From NCBI GenBank assembly GCA_003551805.1, contig PUNR01000044.1, forward strand, positions 1 to 6,775: a DNA stretch of 6,775 nucleotides. Reading direction: 5' to 3'. Each line of letters starts with the position of its first letter. Position 1 is the first letter of the stretch. Made by a program: the position numbers and the translations under genes. The notes under the pieces are model-generated. The model saw nothing but the letters and a program-made list of their open reading frames with translations, did not search any database and was not told the DNA's origin. Of the stretch, positions 4,682 through 6,775 are shown one piece after another. This stretch comes from Loktanella sp. Lineage in GTDB: Bacteria > Pseudomonadota > Alphaproteobacteria > Rhodobacterales > Rhodobacteraceae.

Positions 4682-6775
4682 TCAGCAGGTTGTCCAAACT
4701 CAAAGATGATCTGCTGCACAAAGCCAATATCCCGGGCTTTCTTGCCTTGTTCGTCGTTAGCCTTGGCTGGGTTGCCGTCGAAACGCAGTCGCAACGAAAC
4801 CATATTGACGCGCAGCGCGCATCCATTGCGGCGCAACTGGCCTTGCTCCGCGTCGATCTGGAAAGCGCGGTCAACGGGCCGATCCAGCTTGTGCGCGGCC
4901 TGATCGCGGTTATCGCGACCGAACCGGATATGGATCAGGCACGCTTTGCCGATCTTGCCAGCGGACTGCTAGATAACGAACCGACCCTGCGCAATATCGC
5001 CGCAGCCCCCGATATGGTCATCCAGATGGTCTATCCGGTCGAAGGCAATGAACAGGTGATCGGGCTTGATTACACCGAACTGCCCGAACAACGCGACGCT
5101 GCCCTGCGTGCGCGCGATTCCGGCGATCTGGTGCTGGCTGGTCCGGTCAATCTGGTGCAGGGCGGGCAAGGCTTTGTCGGGCGGTTTCCGGTGTTTCTGC
5201 GCAATGACGACGACCCGCCGGTCTATTGGGGCCTTGTGTCGACTGTGATGAATGTCGACGTGCTCTATGCCCGCGCCGGCCTGCGTGACGATTTACCCTT
5301 TGCAGTCACGCTGACAGGTCAGGATGCCACCGGTGCCCGTGGCGAAAGGTTTTACGGGCCACCGATGACATCAGCCGACACGCCGGTAATTGCAAACGTG
5401 CAATTGCCGACTGGCAGCTGGCAGATCGCCGCGATGCCACATGGCGGCTGGGAAACCCAACATCCGCAAATCTGGACCATTCGGATCCTGCTGGCTTTGG
5501 CGGCGGCGCTGATCCTTGTGCCCAGTATTGGCATGGGCCGGTCAATGGTGCAGCGCCAGCACGCCATCGAAGAACTCGAAGCCGCAAACACCGCCCTGCA
5601 ACAGCAGATGAACCACCTCGAAACCGCCCGCGCCAGTCAGGCAGAGGCCGAAGTGCAACTGCGCCAATCCCAAAAGCTGGAGGCTGTGGGCCAGTTAACC
5701 GGCGGCGTCGCGCATGACTTTAACAATCTGCTGACCGTGATCCTTGGAAACGCCGAAATGCTGTCTGAACAACTAGAGGACCGCGCCCACCTGCGCAGGC
5801 TTGCCGATATCACCGTGAACGCAGCGCAGCGCGGGTCGGAACTGACCAGCCGCCTGCTGGCTTTTTCGCGCAAACAGCCCCTGCAACCCCGTATTCTGAA
5901 CATCAGCGATCAGGTGCAAAACGGGCTGGAACTGCTATTGCGCCGCACATTGCCCGAAAGCATCACCTTGCACATCGCGCATGACGAAAAGCTTTGGGCG
6001 ACCGAAATCGACCCCGGCCAGTTGGAATCAGCCCTGCTGAATATCGTCCTGAATGCCCGCGACGCGATGCCCGAAACCGGCCACATCGAAATCGCGATCA
6101 GCAATACAACGCTTGATGATGCAGCCGTGCAGCACCACCCCGACCTTGCCGCAGGCGATTATGTCACGATCACCGTCACGGATAGCGGCAGCGGAATGTC
6201 TGATGACACCCTTTCGCGCGTGTTCGAGCCGTTCTTCACGACCAAGGATGTGGGCACTGGCACCGGCCTTGGCCTGTCGATGGTTTACGGCTTTGTAAAG
6301 CAATCAGGCGGCCATATCGCTATCGCATCTGCCCCGGGCGAAGGGACTGCGGTGACGCTGTATTTCCCGCGCGCGCATGATGTCATCGTGCAACGCATGA
6401 CTGACACTGCAAGACCGCACATCGCAGGCGGCAGCGAAACCATCATGGTGGTCGAAGACGATTCCCTTGTGCGCCAGCAGGTCTGTGCCAATCTGCGCGG
6501 GCTGGGCTATAGCGTGAAAGAGGCCGAAAACGGACCCGAAGCCATTAAAATCTTGCAAGATTCAGATGATATAGACCTGCTGTTCACCGATATCATTCTG
6601 CCCGGTGGCATGAACGGGCGTGCGCTGGCCGATGCGGCGCTGGCGTTGCGGCCCGATCTGAAGGTGCTGTTCACCTCTGGCTACACCGAAGACACCATCA
6701 TGGAGCAGGGCAGGCTTGATCCAAAAATCGAACTGCTCAGCAAACCTTACCGCCGGTCGCAGCTGGCCGATAAAC
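4678..6775 (+). CDS. CHASE-domain hybrid sensor histidine kinase, 3'-truncated by the window edge
   Basis: There are 699 complete codons from ATG 4678 and no stop before the window ends. The start is forced: an in-frame TGA at 4651-4653 precedes it with no other start codon between. Domains in order: TM1 (about 18-34); a periplasmic CHASE domain (about 50-240, with the signature GLDYTEL at 129-135, then an ALRARDSG and GPVNLVQGG stretch); TM2 (about 266-287); a Gln/Glu-rich coiled coil (about 290-335); HisKA with AHDFNN, phosphoacceptor His346; HATPase_c with N-box Asn455/Asn459/Asp462, G1 DSGSGM (502-507), FEPFFTT (516-522) and G2 GTGTGLGL (526-533); then a receiver with acidic Asp594/Asp595, phosphoacceptor Asp638, Thr666 and Lys689. 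All catalytic residues are present, so the protein should be active; only the last receiver residues are missing. CHASE domains bind small extracytoplasmic ligands, unknown here. There is no PAS domain between CHASE and HisKA. Any downstream partner lies outside the window. Confidence 0.95.
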   Translation, partial: MISRLSKLKDDLLHKANIPGFLALFVVSLGWVAVETQSQRNHIDAQRASIAAQLALLRVDLESAVNGPIQLVRGLIAVIATEPDMDQARFADLASGLLDNEPTLRNIAAAPDMVIQMVYPVEGNEQVIGLDYTELPEQRDAALRARDSGDLVLAGPVNLVQGGQGFVGRFPVFLRNDDDPPVYWGLVSTVMNVDVLYARAGLRDDLPFAVTLTGQDATGARGERFYGPPMTSADTPVIANVQLPTGSWQIAAMPHGGWETQHPQIWTIRILLALAAALILVPSIGMGRSMVQRQHAIEELEAANTALQQQMNHLETARASQAEAEVQLRQSQKLEAVGQLTGGVAHDFNNLLTVILGNAEMLSEQLEDRAHLRRLADITVNAAQRGSELTSRLLAFSRKQPLQPRILNISDQVQNGLELLLRRTLPESITLHIAHDEKLWATEIDPGQLESALLNIVLNARDAMPETGHIEIAISNTTLDDAAVQHHPDLAAGDYVTITVTDSGSGMSDDTLSRVFEPFFTTKDVGTGTGLGLSMVYGFVKQSGGHIAIASAPGEGTAVTLYFPRAHDVIVQRMTDTARPHIAGGSETIMVVEDDSLVRQQVCANLRGLGYSVKEAENGPEAIKILQDSDDIDLLFTDIILPGGMNGRALADAALALRPDLKVLFTSGYTEDTIMEQGRLDPKIELLSKPYRRSQLADK

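Overview
The window comes from a GC-rich bacterium whose coding style (GC-rich third positions, ATGA start/stop overlaps, terminator-like hairpins without T-tracts) and protein families suggest an alphaproteobacterium, most likely of the Rhodobacterales. That placement is inferred from overall resemblance; there is no rRNA gene or other taxonomic marker here. All convincing genes lie on the + strand. I see no tRNA, rRNA, CRISPR array, insertion sequence or phage gene.

Layout: (1) Positions 2-3127 hold what looks like one envelope operon: the 3' part of a multi-pass membrane protein gene, then a secreted DUF2259-family protein whose start overlaps the previous stop (ATGA), then, after 40 nt, a secreted OmpA-C-domain protein. 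A perfect GC-rich hairpin 9 nt after the last stop probably ends the transcript. The three products would occupy the inner membrane, the periplasm and the peptidoglycan-facing periplasm or outer membrane. (2) Positions 3128-3463 are a spacer of about 330 nt with one doubtful 61-codon ORF and an 8-bp inverted repeat. (3) Positions 3464-4471 encode a stand-alone LLM-class (bacterial-luciferase-like) flavin-dependent oxidoreductase of the YhbW/MsnO8 type. (4) Positions 4472-4677 are a noncoding stretch dense in dyads, with a promoter-like TTGACT inside one inverted repeat and a perfect 12-bp palindrome where the -10 would fall. A 14-codon ORF with a strong ribosome binding site follows. (5) From 4678 to the window end runs a hybrid sensor histidine kinase: TM, periplasmic CHASE domain, TM, coiled coil, HisKA, HATPase_c and receiver. 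It is cut by the window edge inside the end of the receiver.

The most interesting part is the control region of the kinase. The kinase start codon has no Shine-Dalgarno sequence of its own and overlaps the stop of the 14-codon ORF, so kinase translation is probably coupled to that leader. The nested dyads upstream look like operators, or alternatively like competing RNA helices. The rest of the window is ordinary chromosomal content, although the DUF2259 protein and the N-terminal half of the OmpA-like protein have no known function.
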